Shown here: positions 16,393-23,195 of the stretch, one piece after another
How the letters are laid out: each line of letters begins with the position of its first letter
Numbering within the stretch: position 1 is the first letter of the stretch
Assembly: GCA_947177425.1 (NCBI GenBank)
Contig: CAMWUN010000008.1
Coordinates: 1 to 64,000 of the forward strand
Source: an uncultured bacterium
GTDB taxonomy: Bacteria; Bacillota; Clostridia; Lachnospirales; Lachnospiraceae
DNA length: 64,000 nucleotides
Direction: 5' to 3'
Notes under the pieces: model-generated
Database searches by the model: none
What the model was told of the DNA's origin: nothing
Seen by the model: only the letters and a program-made list of their open reading frames with translations
Position numbers and translations under genes: made by a program

Positions 16393-16421
16393 TTGACAAA
16401 TGCAACATAGTAACATATAAT
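16393..16421 (+). promoter_or_regulatory. early rightward promoter (PR-like) with direct-repeat operators
   Basis: A perfect consensus promoter: TTGACA (16393-16398), 17-bp spacer, TATAAT (16416-16421). TGCAACATA occurs at 16401-16409 and again at 16422-16430, 21 bp apart and bracketing the -10 box, a likely repressor site. Confidence 0.85.
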
Positions 16422-16453
16422 TGCAACATAAGCACAAGGAAGGAGCGTGAAAT

Positions 16454-16621
16454 ATGGGTACAACATCAGAACATACACCAGAAAAAGTGCAAAAGCGTAT
16501 AGCCCAGGCAGAGGAAATGGCGGCTATATGGGAACAAAGCGACATTGCAACCCAGATGTACTTAAAGGGCTGCATAGTTACCGCCAAGGCATTAAGCGAC
16601 AGGCGTAAAGAAGTGGTATGA
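16454..16621 (+). CDS. first early gene, small hypothetical protein
   Basis: 55 residues from ATG 16454 after GGAAGGAG. It is helical, with the end AKALSDRRKEVV. Its stop overlaps the next start. Segments of this gene reappear at 17373-17416 and 17849-17879, so it has served as a recombination anchor. It is the first gene after the early promoter. Confidence 0.65.
   Translation: MGTTSEHTPEKVQKRIAQAEEMAAIWEQSDIATQMYLKGCIVTAKALSDRRKEVV
16530..16560 (+). repeat. early-gene repeat A, copy 1
   Basis: 31 bp inside the first early gene (coding WEQSDIATQM), identical to 17849-17879. Confidence 0.8.
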
Positions 16622-16627
16622 GGAGGT
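16584..16627 (+). repeat. early-gene repeat B, copy 1
   Basis: 44 bp covering the end of the first early gene and its GAGGAGGT ribosome site. It matches 17373-17416 at 41 positions. Confidence 0.8.
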
Positions 16628-16641
16628 GGGGTGAAGATACT

Positions 16642-16836
16642 GTGAAAGCATTTAAATTTAAAAGTCTGTTCGTGGATGTGGAAAAAGAAAAGTTAGTTAT
16701 TAACGGAAAAGAAATCTCTTTTGAAGGTATTTTAGAATTCTCACTGACATGGGATTGCTTAGCTGGATGGCAGTTATCTGGAAAACGGGATTTAATCAGT
16801 GAAGTTTCTGAAACTATCGCAACTGAGACGCAATAA
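16642..16836 (+). CDS. small hypothetical protein
   Basis: 64 residues from GTG 16642, or up to 72 from the overlapping ATG at 16618. It has alternating strands (FKSLFVDVEKEKLVINGKEI) and one Trp-rich patch. Its last 23 bp overlap the end of the convergent DUF2513 gene, so its end may have been created by that insertion. No known domain. Confidence 0.45.
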   Translation: MKAFKFKSLFVDVEKEKLVINGKEISFEGILEFSLTWDCLAGWQLSGKRDLISEVSETIATETQ

Positions 16837-17215
16837 AATTGCGAAGGAATTCAGCGGAAGCCGTAGTAACAACGGATGCCATTTGACTTATGCTTGCGCT
16901 TCCGGTAATGTTAATAAATTTTTTTACAGTTTCAAAAACGACAGGAGTTCGCAGGCCAGACAAAAAAGAGTGCGCATCTGGAGTTAAGTCTATAAAGGAC
17001 ATGCCACCGTGAGGATACAATTTTCCTTGATAAAGATAACCGGATAAATATATTTGCTGGCAATGATAGGCAAGTTCGTTTATTGGATATTTTTGCAAAT
17101 TTCCTTGTTTTTGCAAATCTTCCCATGAGTCAAAAAAATATGTTACGCCAGCGTCCGTGACAATAGCTTCTAAAACAATAAGGATATCTTTTATACAATA
17201 AGGGTTTAATTTCAT
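16814..17215 (-). CDS. DUF2513-like protein
   Basis: 133 residues from ATG 17215 (GGAGAAG upstream). It shows the DUF2513 pattern: an N-terminal HTH-like part, YHCQQIYLSGYLYQG, FIDLTPDAHSFLSGLR and a C-terminal SISQMASVVTT helix. Family members occur widely in phages and islands and are of unknown function. It runs against the surrounding early genes and is bracketed by copies of repeat B, as if inserted as a cassette. Confidence 0.7.
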   Translation of the reverse strand: MKLNPYCIKDILIVLEAIVTDAGVTYFFDSWEDLQKQGNLQKYPINELAYHCQQIYLSGYLYQGKLYPHGGMSFIDLTPDAHSFLSGLRTPVVFETVKKFINITGSASISQMASVVTTASAEFLRNFIASQLR

Positions 17216-17372
17216 ATCAAGCTTCTCCGTGTAGCGTTTAATAATATTTCTAATTATAGAGCAAAAAGAAGAAGATTGAAATAGAAAATGTGAAATCGAC
17301 ATCACAGGATGGGATGATAGCGGGACAACGAATAGAAAGTGAAAGGCAAAAAGAAAAGTAGAGTCTTATATT

Positions 17373-17416
17373 CCAAGGCATTAAGTGACAGGCATAAAGA
17401 AGTGGTGTGAGGAGGT
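17373..17416 (+). repeat. early-gene repeat B, copy 2
   Basis: 44 bp, 41 identical to 16584-16627, including the GAGGAGGT ribosome site that here serves the small gene at 17426. Confidence 0.8.
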
Positions 17417-17425
17417 CAAGGCAAA

Positions 17426-17581
17426 GTGAAAATCATGATAAACGCGGAGGTGAAAGAAATTGCTGCTTTTATATCAGCGATAAAAAAGCAGCAAAGAACC
17501 GGAAATTCTAAAGACATGACTAATGATATTAGTCGTCAAATTGTAAAACATTTTCAAGAACGGATTTCAAAACCTTCTTAG
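17426..17581 (+). CDS. small hypothetical phage protein
   Basis: 51 residues from GTG 17426; GGAGG lies within the repeat-B copy. It begins MKIMINAEVKEIAAFI and has a helical, basic C-terminus. It overlaps the end of the convergent gene at 17529-17753. No domain recognised. Confidence 0.5.
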   Translation: MKIMINAEVKEIAAFISAIKKQQRTGNSKDMTNDISRQIVKHFQERISKPS

Positions 17582-17753
17582 TAATTTCCGTAGATTCGAC
17601 AAGGACGAGAGGAATGATTTTTTTTGAAGGTACATTTCCGCTTGAATCAACATATGGTTCTAATATTTTGTTAATAGATGATTCGGCAAAAATTTTGTCA
17701 GCTTCATTGTTAAATGCGGAATTAAACTTTTGAGTAAATTCACTTCTGGTCAT
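17529..17753 (-). CDS. small hypothetical protein
   Basis: 74 residues from ATG 17753 with AAGGAGA upstream. Helical, acidic, no recognised domain. Like the DUF2513 gene it runs leftward within the rightward early region, between repeat copies, and may be a second inserted cassette. Confidence 0.5.
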   Translation of the reverse strand: MTRSEFTQKFNSAFNNEADKIFAESSINKILEPYVDSSGNVPSKKIIPLVLVESTEITKKVLKSVLENVLQFDD

Positions 17754-17848
17754 GGGCGTCTCTCCTTTCTTTTGTACTCGGCTGCGGCAACAGCCTGTAC
17801 AAAAGATTATAGGGGAAATGGGGAGAACTGGCAATAAAACAAAAGGTA

Positions 17849-17879
17849 GGGAACAAAGCGACATTGCAACCCAGATGTA
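17849..17879 (+). repeat. early-gene repeat A, copy 2
   Basis: 31 bp identical to 16530-16560, but here not in an open frame: a stop follows directly. It is a scar of the first early gene. Confidence 0.8.
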
Positions 17880-17970
17880 ATTGTACGGGAAAGGATTTAT
17901 AACCCAGATCCACATTTGGAAAGGTGTACAACCGTTGGTACATAAGATTTACAGAAGGGAAGGTGAAATA

Positions 17971-18117
17971 ATGCCGGAATTTGATATGGAAGTAACAGAT
18001 GAACGATTTAATTACATGAAGAAACAGCTAATCATGCTGTATGCCGATCAAATCGGCATGGAAGTAAAAAGCGTTAAAGTAAGACCTGCAAACAAAACCA
18101 ATGAAGAGCCGGCATAA
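17971..18117 (+). CDS. small hypothetical protein
   Basis: 48 residues from ATG 17971 (GAAGGTG upstream). It starts MPEFDMEVTDERF and has a basic end. No domain. It continues the early operon. Confidence 0.5.
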   Translation: MPEFDMEVTDERFNYMKKQLIMLYADQIGMEVKSVKVRPANKTNEEPA

Positions 18118-18166
18118 GCCGGCCGGAAAGGACAAGCCAATGGTAACAGTAAAAGGAGCCCTGCGT

Positions 18167-18322
18167 ATGGAAGAACAGTTATACGGTTCTATCAGCAAAG
18201 AGTTTTTTAAAACCGGCGGCATGGGAACCGCGGATGATGAAGCATATTACAAGGCGTTTTCAGCAGTCCAGAAGCTGCGGGAGTATTTAGAGGAAAAGGA
18301 GAACCATGAAAAGAATCATTAG
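18167..18322 (+). CDS. small hypothetical protein
   Basis: 51 residues from ATG 18167, preceded by AAAGGAG at good spacing; ATG 18140 is a second possibility. Charged, helical C-terminus (KLREYLEEKENHEK). Overlaps the next gene by 17 bp. Unknown function. Confidence 0.5.
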   Translation: MEEQLYGSISKEFFKTGGMGTADDEAYYKAFSAVQKLREYLEEKENHEKNH

Positions 18323-18566
18323 ATGGTACCTCACCGGAATTGCGCTTACCGCCGCAGGCAGTCTTTTAATAGCTGCCTCTGTCAATGGGCAGGAAAAGAC
18401 AGGGGTACCGGAGGAAGTAATACAGATATCAGAAGAACCGGGACAGGCATACAGTATATGTCCCGAGACGATACAGGCCATCGCATGGGCGGAGAACCAG
18501 GCCCCATCTGGAACGGTTCATGCAGGGGCTGATTATCTGAAACGGAGGAATATATGTTTATATTAA
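18306..18566 (+). CDS. small secreted or membrane protein, possible truncated transglycosylase start
   Basis: 86 residues with an N-terminal signal/anchor (about 5-27). After it, ICPETIQAIAWAEN resembles the first helix of lytic transglycosylase or endopeptidase-like domains, but the protein ends before any catalytic core. It may be a remnant, or a small membrane protein in its own right. AAAGGAG precedes the ATG. Confidence 0.5.
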   Translation: MKRIIRWYLTGIALTAAGSLLIAASVNGQEKTGVPEEVIQISEEPGQAYSICPETIQAIAWAENQAPSGTVHAGADYLKRRNICLY

Positions 18567-18712
18567 AAACAGTGGCCCTGTGGACGCTTATCACAGGTAT
18601 AGGCGGCATAGCAGGGGCCATTGAGACAGGGACAAGCCCCGTAAATGCGGCTGTTTCATTCCTTACGGGATGTCTGCTGACGGCCGTGTGCAGTAAGCTG
18701 GGGAACTGGTGA
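18554..18712 (+). CDS. small two-helix membrane protein
   Basis: 52 residues from ATG 18554 after CGGAGG. Two hydrophobic helices (about 3-22 and 32-46) joined by a short polar turn. Overlaps the previous gene by 13 bp. Unknown function. Confidence 0.5.
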   Translation: MFILKTVALWTLITGIGGIAGAIETGTSPVNAAVSFLTGCLLTAVCSKLGNW

Positions 18713-18731
18713 GGGAAGGGAGGTGGAAAAG

Positions 18732-18872
18732 GTGGATAAATTTATAGTCATGACCATGATACGGATCAGCGGGAAGTGCAGGACCGTGAAGGTGGTCGCA
18801 ACAAAGACGCTGCCGTACAAAAGGAAAGAGCCTGCCGCGGCAGGCCCCGTCCAACTGACAGAAATAAAATAG
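18732..18872 (+). CDS. small basic hypothetical protein
   Basis: 46 residues from GTG 18732 with GGGAGG upstream. It starts MDKFIVMTMIRISGK and is Lys/Arg rich. No domain; existence supported only by the ribosome site and tight packing. Confidence 0.4.
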   Translation: MDKFIVMTMIRISGKCRTVKVVATKTLPYKRKEPAAAGPVQLTEIK

Positions 18873-19058
18873 ATATGTCTATTATGGCATACCAGAAAGG
18901 AAAAAGCAAATAAAAAGTATTAAAACCAGCAAGCTGGAGACAGAACATGCGAAACGCGTACGGAACTGTCGGAGTATGTATTGAGGGCTTCGGCCCTTCT
19001 GGAAGAAATGCATGGAAAGTGAGATGCTTCAGGACATTTTTCAGAGGAGGAGAGCAGG

Positions 19059-19370
19059 ATGCTTGGAAGAAAACGAATACCGGACAGGCTCTATGACCAG
19101 GCGGAACTGTTTGGCTGTTACATAAAAAATAAACAGTGGGCGGAAGCCAAGCGGTGTTATGACGCGGTACGGGACGAACTGTGTTCCATGCAGGCAGATG
19201 AAGAAGTAATGACTGAATTTTTCGGGGAACGGGGAGAACGCGGCGTGATCCTGAAAGAAGGGCTGTTCAGGGAAGAGTATGTGCAGAAAGCATACTTTGA
19301 GGTTTCGGTCAGAAGGGATGGCGGGTGCAGAAACAGGAAGGACGATCCCCGGCATAAAAACAGCGCATAA
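19059..19370 (+). CDS. hypothetical protein upstream of the replication block
   Basis: 103 residues after an AGGAGGAGAG site. Helical N-terminal part with RLYDQAELFGCYIKNKQWAEA, suggestive of one or two TPR-like helices. The stop falls inside the hairpin at 19363-19386. No known domain. Confidence 0.5.
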   Translation: MLGRKRIPDRLYDQAELFGCYIKNKQWAEAKRCYDAVRDELCSMQADEEVMTEFFGERGERGVILKEGLFREEYVQKAYFEVSVRRDGGCRNRKDDPRHKNSA

Positions 19371-19440
19371 GCCGAAACTTATGCGCCGGCATCCGTCTGT
19401 ATACGGACAAAATCAACTATTGAAATTATACCGTATACAG
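19363..19440. other. inverted-repeat cluster, candidate origin
   Basis: Two dyads lie just upstream of the Rep-like gene: a 9-bp hairpin GCGCATAAG/CTTATGCGC (19363-19371, 19378-19386) with a 6-base loop, and a perfect 10-bp inverted repeat CTGTATACGG/CCGTATACAG (19397-19406, 19431-19440). No U-run follows the first. The position fits a replication origin or nick site for the HUH protein, or an operator. Confidence 0.45.
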
Positions 19441-19460
19441 CCGGAAAAGTCAAGGAAAAC

Positions 19461-19482
19461 GGGGGTTAAAAACCCCCTTTTA
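19461..19482 (+). terminator. terminator before the rep gene
   Basis: Perfect 7-bp stem GGGGGTT/AACCCCC, AAA loop and TTTTAT. It separates the small early genes from the replication block. Confidence 0.75.
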
Positions 19483-19519
19483 TAACAATCTGAATATATT
19501 AAAGTTAGAGGGAAATGTT

Positions 19520-20311
19520 ATGGCTTACTGGTTGGACATATTCCGTTTTCCCGGCTCCACAGAGTATGAATACAAATGGGCCGGGAAGTATGGGGCAAAA
19601 GGGGAGAAACGGGCAAAAAAGATAAAGGCGACCCCGGAACAGATAAAAAAGCAGAACCAGCTCAACAGGGAAAAAAATGTAAGGCGGCTGATCAAGGCGA
19701 ACTTCTTCCCGGATGACCTCTGGGTAACGCTGAAATATCCCAGGGGAAAAAGAAAGCCCGTATGGGAAGTGAAAAAAGATTTCAAAAATTTCATTGAACG
19801 CCTCAGGTACCGGTATGAAAAGCGGGGACGCCCGCTTAAGTACATCTACCGGATGGAAGTGGGGAAAAGAGGCGGCATCCATATCCACATGATAGTACCC
19901 AGGATACGGGGGGAGGATACGGACCTTCTGGTACAGGAGGCATGGGAAAGCGGACGGGTTAATTTTGAAAGCATCTATGAATACGGGGGATATGAGAAGC
20001 TGGCCGCCTACATAGTGAAACAGCCGGACGAAGAGACGGAGAAGCAGCTTTCGTTTTTCCCGGAGGAAGAAAGGAAGAACTTTGTAAAATACGGGACATC
20101 CCGCAACCTTGTAAGGCCGGAGCCGGAGAAGAAATACCGGGGCAGATGGACGGTGAGAAAACTGATCAGTGAGGGACCGGAACCGTCCCCCGGTTATTAC
20201 ATAGACAAAAATACAGTAAGGACAGGGGTAAACCGGTTCACAGGCATGAGTTATCTGTATTACACGGAAGTGAAAATTGCACCGGTGCAGCGCCCGGAAG
20301 GAGGCGGGTAA
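19520..20311 (+). CDS. HUH-type rolling-circle Rep-like protein
   Basis: 263 residues. Motifs fit an HUH endonuclease: LWVTLKYP (motif 1), GGIHIHMIVP with the paired histidines (motif 2) and AAYIVKQ with the Tyr-x-x-Lys (motif 3). Such proteins nick a stem-loop origin and start replication from the free end. Inverted repeats lie 80-160 bp upstream. Its stop shares a base with the next start, so the replication genes are coupled. A single-domain Rep of this size is closest to Microviridae/plasmid-type Reps. Confidence 0.72.
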   Translation: MAYWLDIFRFPGSTEYEYKWAGKYGAKGEKRAKKIKATPEQIKKQNQLNREKNVRRLIKANFFPDDLWVTLKYPRGKRKPVWEVKKDFKNFIERLRYRYEKRGRPLKYIYRMEVGKRGGIHIHMIVPRIRGEDTDLLVQEAWESGRVNFESIYEYGGYEKLAAYIVKQPDEETEKQLSFFPEEERKNFVKYGTSRNLVRPEPEKKYRGRWTVRKLISEGPEPSPGYYIDKNTVRTGVNRFTGMSYLYYTEVKIAPVQRPEGGG

Positions 20312-20763
20312 TGTTCAGCGTGGATATTTACATAGTGATCACCCGGAAGGGGGGATTCAGGGGAAAGGCGGCGGGCATGTGGAGGATAAGATATACTACC
20401 ATGAAGGGCACTGAAGAAACAAGGGAAGACATTATCTTCAGGGAGTGCACAACAGAAAACGCCCTTACACTGGAACTTTTAAGGGATGCCCTTTCCAGGC
20501 TGACAAAAACATGTTCCGTAAGAGTAAATACTGAATGCGCGCACATTCTGAACACCATAAAAAGCCGCCGTCTCCAGACGTGGAGGGCCGGCGGATGGAT
20601 CAGTGCAAAAGGGGAGCCAGTAAAGAACATGGCCCTCTGGCAGGAAGTAGCGGCACTGATGGACCGCCACCTGGTGGAATTCGTAACAGGGAACCACAGC
20701 TACCGCAGATACATGAAGTACGAAATAAAAAGGGAACTGGAAAGGAGAAGAGACAATGTTTGA
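20311..20763 (+). CDS. RNase HI-like protein, catalytically degenerate
   Basis: 150 residues with the RNase HI outline: N-terminal VDIYIVITRKGG strand, LELLRDALSRL helix, VRVNTECAHILN, then WRAGGWISAKGEPVKN, ALWQEVAALMDRH and FVTGNHS. The first catalytic Asp (in YTDGS of true enzymes) is Val here and DS of the third motif is TE, so hydrolysis is doubtful. It lies between Rep and PcfK and may bind replication intermediates. The start overlaps the rep stop. Confidence 0.7.
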   Translation: MFSVDIYIVITRKGGFRGKAAGMWRIRYTTMKGTEETREDIIFRECTTENALTLELLRDALSRLTKTCSVRVNTECAHILNTIKSRRLQTWRAGGWISAKGEPVKNMALWQEVAALMDRHLVEFVTGNHSYRRYMKYEIKRELERRRDNV

Positions 20764-21241
20764 CAGATTCGGGGAATTTGACTCCGCACAGGAGATAAAC
20801 GAAGCGGCTGCGGCGCAGCTTGCAGAAGGGGATACGGAAGCGGTCTATGCCATTGCAGAAGAAAACGGGATAGATGCGGAAGAGGCAGACGATTTTATAA
20901 ACGGGGATGTAGGGGAACTGACAAATCCCCTTATGGCCGCCCTTGGAAAACTGGATCTGGAAGAAGCGGAATTAAAGCCGCATGATATCATGGCAGACTG
21001 GCTGGAAATCATCAGGGTGCGCTGCCAGGAAGACAGCCGGATGGCGGCGGCAGTGAGGAAGAAAGGGAAAAGTCTGGAGGGCTGCTACGGGGCGCTGCTG
21101 CGCTGGTCATACGAAAACAGCCGTGAGGTTGATAAAAGAATTGTAAGGGCAGCAGGCATACAAGTGGGAAGAATCACCGAAGGGACACCGAGAATGGCCA
21201 GGGCGAAGCAGATCATAACAGAGTATTATCTGGGAAAATGA
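20756..21241 (+). CDS. PcfK-like protein (AcrIIA9-related family)
   Basis: 161 residues. An acidic N-terminal half (DSAQEINEAAAAQL, EENGIDAEEADDFING) and a C-terminal half with WLEIIRVRCQED and ARAKQIITEYYLG match the PcfK-like family. Some members of that family are known as AcrIIA9 inhibitors of Cas9, so an anti-CRISPR role is conceivable. It overlaps the preceding gene and is followed 10 bp later by PcfJ, the usual partner. Confidence 0.7.
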   Translation: MFDRFGEFDSAQEINEAAAAQLAEGDTEAVYAIAEENGIDAEEADDFINGDVGELTNPLMAALGKLDLEEAELKPHDIMADWLEIIRVRCQEDSRMAAAVRKKGKSLEGCYGALLRWSYENSREVDKRIVRAAGIQVGRITEGTPRMARAKQIITEYYLGK

Positions 21242-21251
21242 GGGGCGCATC

Positions 21252-23192
21252 ATGAGAAAGAAACAGTTTGAGACACTTGCCCCGGAGTTTGAAGGGGAAA
21301 AGGCAGGGCAGGCGGATGAATATGCCATAGGTGCGTTTGTAAGGGACGGCATCCTTGCGGCAGATTTTTATGAGAACAAATCCGGCAGGTGGACAGCCAT
21401 GTGGAGGACACTGCTGGACAATACGGAATTCTGCAACTATGATTTCCAGAAAAAAATATGGAGCGGGGAAAAACTGGACACGGCGGGATCAAGGCACATG
21501 AGTCTTAATATATACAGGCGGGCGTCCGGGAACGGATACAGGACGCTGGGAGATGCAGAAAAGACAGTGAAAGATTTTGTCAGGCAGACAGGGGGCTACA
21601 CCTGTGCAGGTGTATGGGATACCCTGCGGTACGAAGAAGACCGCATTGCGGAGGAGAGCCGGGCAGCCGCGGAAGAGAGGAGATCCAGAAGGATACAGAA
21701 AAAAATGGCGCTTGCCCCGCCCCTTCCTGATGATTTTGACAGCTTCATAACGGACAGGCTGTTCCGCCATGACCATATCATGTATGTGTCCGGAAAAAAG
21801 GCGGTATGCACAAGGTGCGCCGGGGAGACGGAAAGGACCGGAAGCATGAAGCATAACGCGGAGGGAACCTGCCCTTCCTGCGGCAGGCCGGTCACATATA
21901 AACACACAGGCAGGATGTCAGAGCATGAAACCAGAAAAGAAGTCCTCCTGATCCAGCAGTGGGAAAATGACGTTATCCTGAGATATTTTAAATGTTCCCT
22001 GTATTCCCGGGCCGGCAGCAGGGAAAGCCTGCATTATTCAGAGAGCGTAAGGACATACCACAATAAAAGGATCGAATGCTATGACAGGCGGTATATATGT
22101 TATGCAGATTTTTGCGGAAAAGAATTCTGGAGTGACAGGATGGTCTGTGGCAGACAGGTCAGTTACGGAAGGTGCTGCCTGTACGGCGGCAACATGCAGG
22201 AGATTGCCGGGCTGCTGGGGGAGCGGGCATACCTTCCGGTAAGGGAAATGGCGGAGGAAGGGACAGTGATCCCATGGAGAAAAATACTGATGTACCCTTC
22301 CAGGGGCGCTGTTTTTGAAAAGCTGTACAAAGCGGGGCTTAAGAGACTGGCGGTGGAACATATATGCACGGGAAACGTGAAAATCCATGACGGGCAGAAG
22401 GCGCTGAAAAAAATTCTGGGAATAACATCCCCCATGCTTCTGTACATGCAGAACCATGACAGCGGCAGGAAGGTCCTGGAGGTATTCCAGGATGCAAAAA
22501 AAGACAGCCACGGACTGAATGACCGGGAGATTGCCGAACTGGCGGAAGCAGGCATCAGTGCGGGGGAACTGAAAAAGGTGTCGGCAGGCAGCAGGATCAT
22601 AAAGACGCTCCATTACCTGCAAAAGGCCGGAGGGTATTCCGGCTTAAAAAACACCTACAGCCATTATGCGGACTATATGGCCATGGTACAGGCCATGGAT
22701 TATGACCTGGAAAAAGACACCGTCAGGTACCCGGAGGATCTGAAAGCGGCCCACGATAAGGCGGTGGCGGCGTTTAACAGGCAGGAGAGTGATAAAAAGA
22801 AAAGGGAGGCCCTTAAAAAATATCCCGGCATACGGAAACGGGAAAAAGAACTGAATGAAAAATACGGCTACAGGGACGGGGATTACATGATCGTGGCGCC
22901 GGCAGACGCCGCAGACATCATAGAGGAAGGCAGGGCGCTGCACCACTGTGTGGGAGGGGACACCTACCTGTACAGGCATGATGCCGGACATACCTTTATC
23001 CTTTTCCTGCGCAGGACGCAGGCCCCGGATGAAAGATATTACACCATAGAACTGGATCCCGGAGACGGCAGTATTGTGCAGTATTACGGCTATAACGATA
23101 AAAAGCCTGATAAAGAGCAGGTGGACAGGGTGCTGGGTAAATGGAGAAGGCAGCTCAGAAGAAAGGAGAGCCGGAAAAAGACGGCAGTGTAA
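21252..23192 (+). CDS. PcfJ-like protein
   Basis: 646 residues. It has a central zinc-ribbon-like part (CTRCAGETE ... CPSCGRPV, about residues 194-220) and the PcfJ hallmark near the end, GRALHHCVGGDTY then HTFILFLRR and YYTIELD. PcfJ was named from conjugative plasmid pCF10; homologues are frequent in Clostridia prophages and their biochemical role is unknown. Here it is the largest gene of the replication block. Confidence 0.85.
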   Translation: MRKKQFETLAPEFEGEKAGQADEYAIGAFVRDGILAADFYENKSGRWTAMWRTLLDNTEFCNYDFQKKIWSGEKLDTAGSRHMSLNIYRRASGNGYRTLGDAEKTVKDFVRQTGGYTCAGVWDTLRYEEDRIAEESRAAAEERRSRRIQKKMALAPPLPDDFDSFITDRLFRHDHIMYVSGKKAVCTRCAGETERTGSMKHNAEGTCPSCGRPVTYKHTGRMSEHETRKEVLLIQQWENDVILRYFKCSLYSRAGSRESLHYSESVRTYHNKRIECYDRRYICYADFCGKEFWSDRMVCGRQVSYGRCCLYGGNMQEIAGLLGERAYLPVREMAEEGTVIPWRKILMYPSRGAVFEKLYKAGLKRLAVEHICTGNVKIHDGQKALKKILGITSPMLLYMQNHDSGRKVLEVFQDAKKDSHGLNDREIAELAEAGISAGELKKVSAGSRIIKTLHYLQKAGGYSGLKNTYSHYADYMAMVQAMDYDLEKDTVRYPEDLKAAHDKAVAAFNRQESDKKKREALKKYPGIRKREKELNEKYGYRDGDYMIVAPADAADIIEEGRALHHCVGGDTYLYRHDAGHTFILFLRRTQAPDERYYTIELDPGDGSIVQYYGYNDKKPDKEQVDRVLGKWRRQLRRKESRKKTAV

Positions 23193-23195
23193 AAT

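Noticed and set aside
18873-19058. Small gene in the gap before 19059
   Set aside because: One frame looks protein-like near its end (SEYVLRASALLEEMHGK) but has no usable start after an upstream stop; left unannotated.
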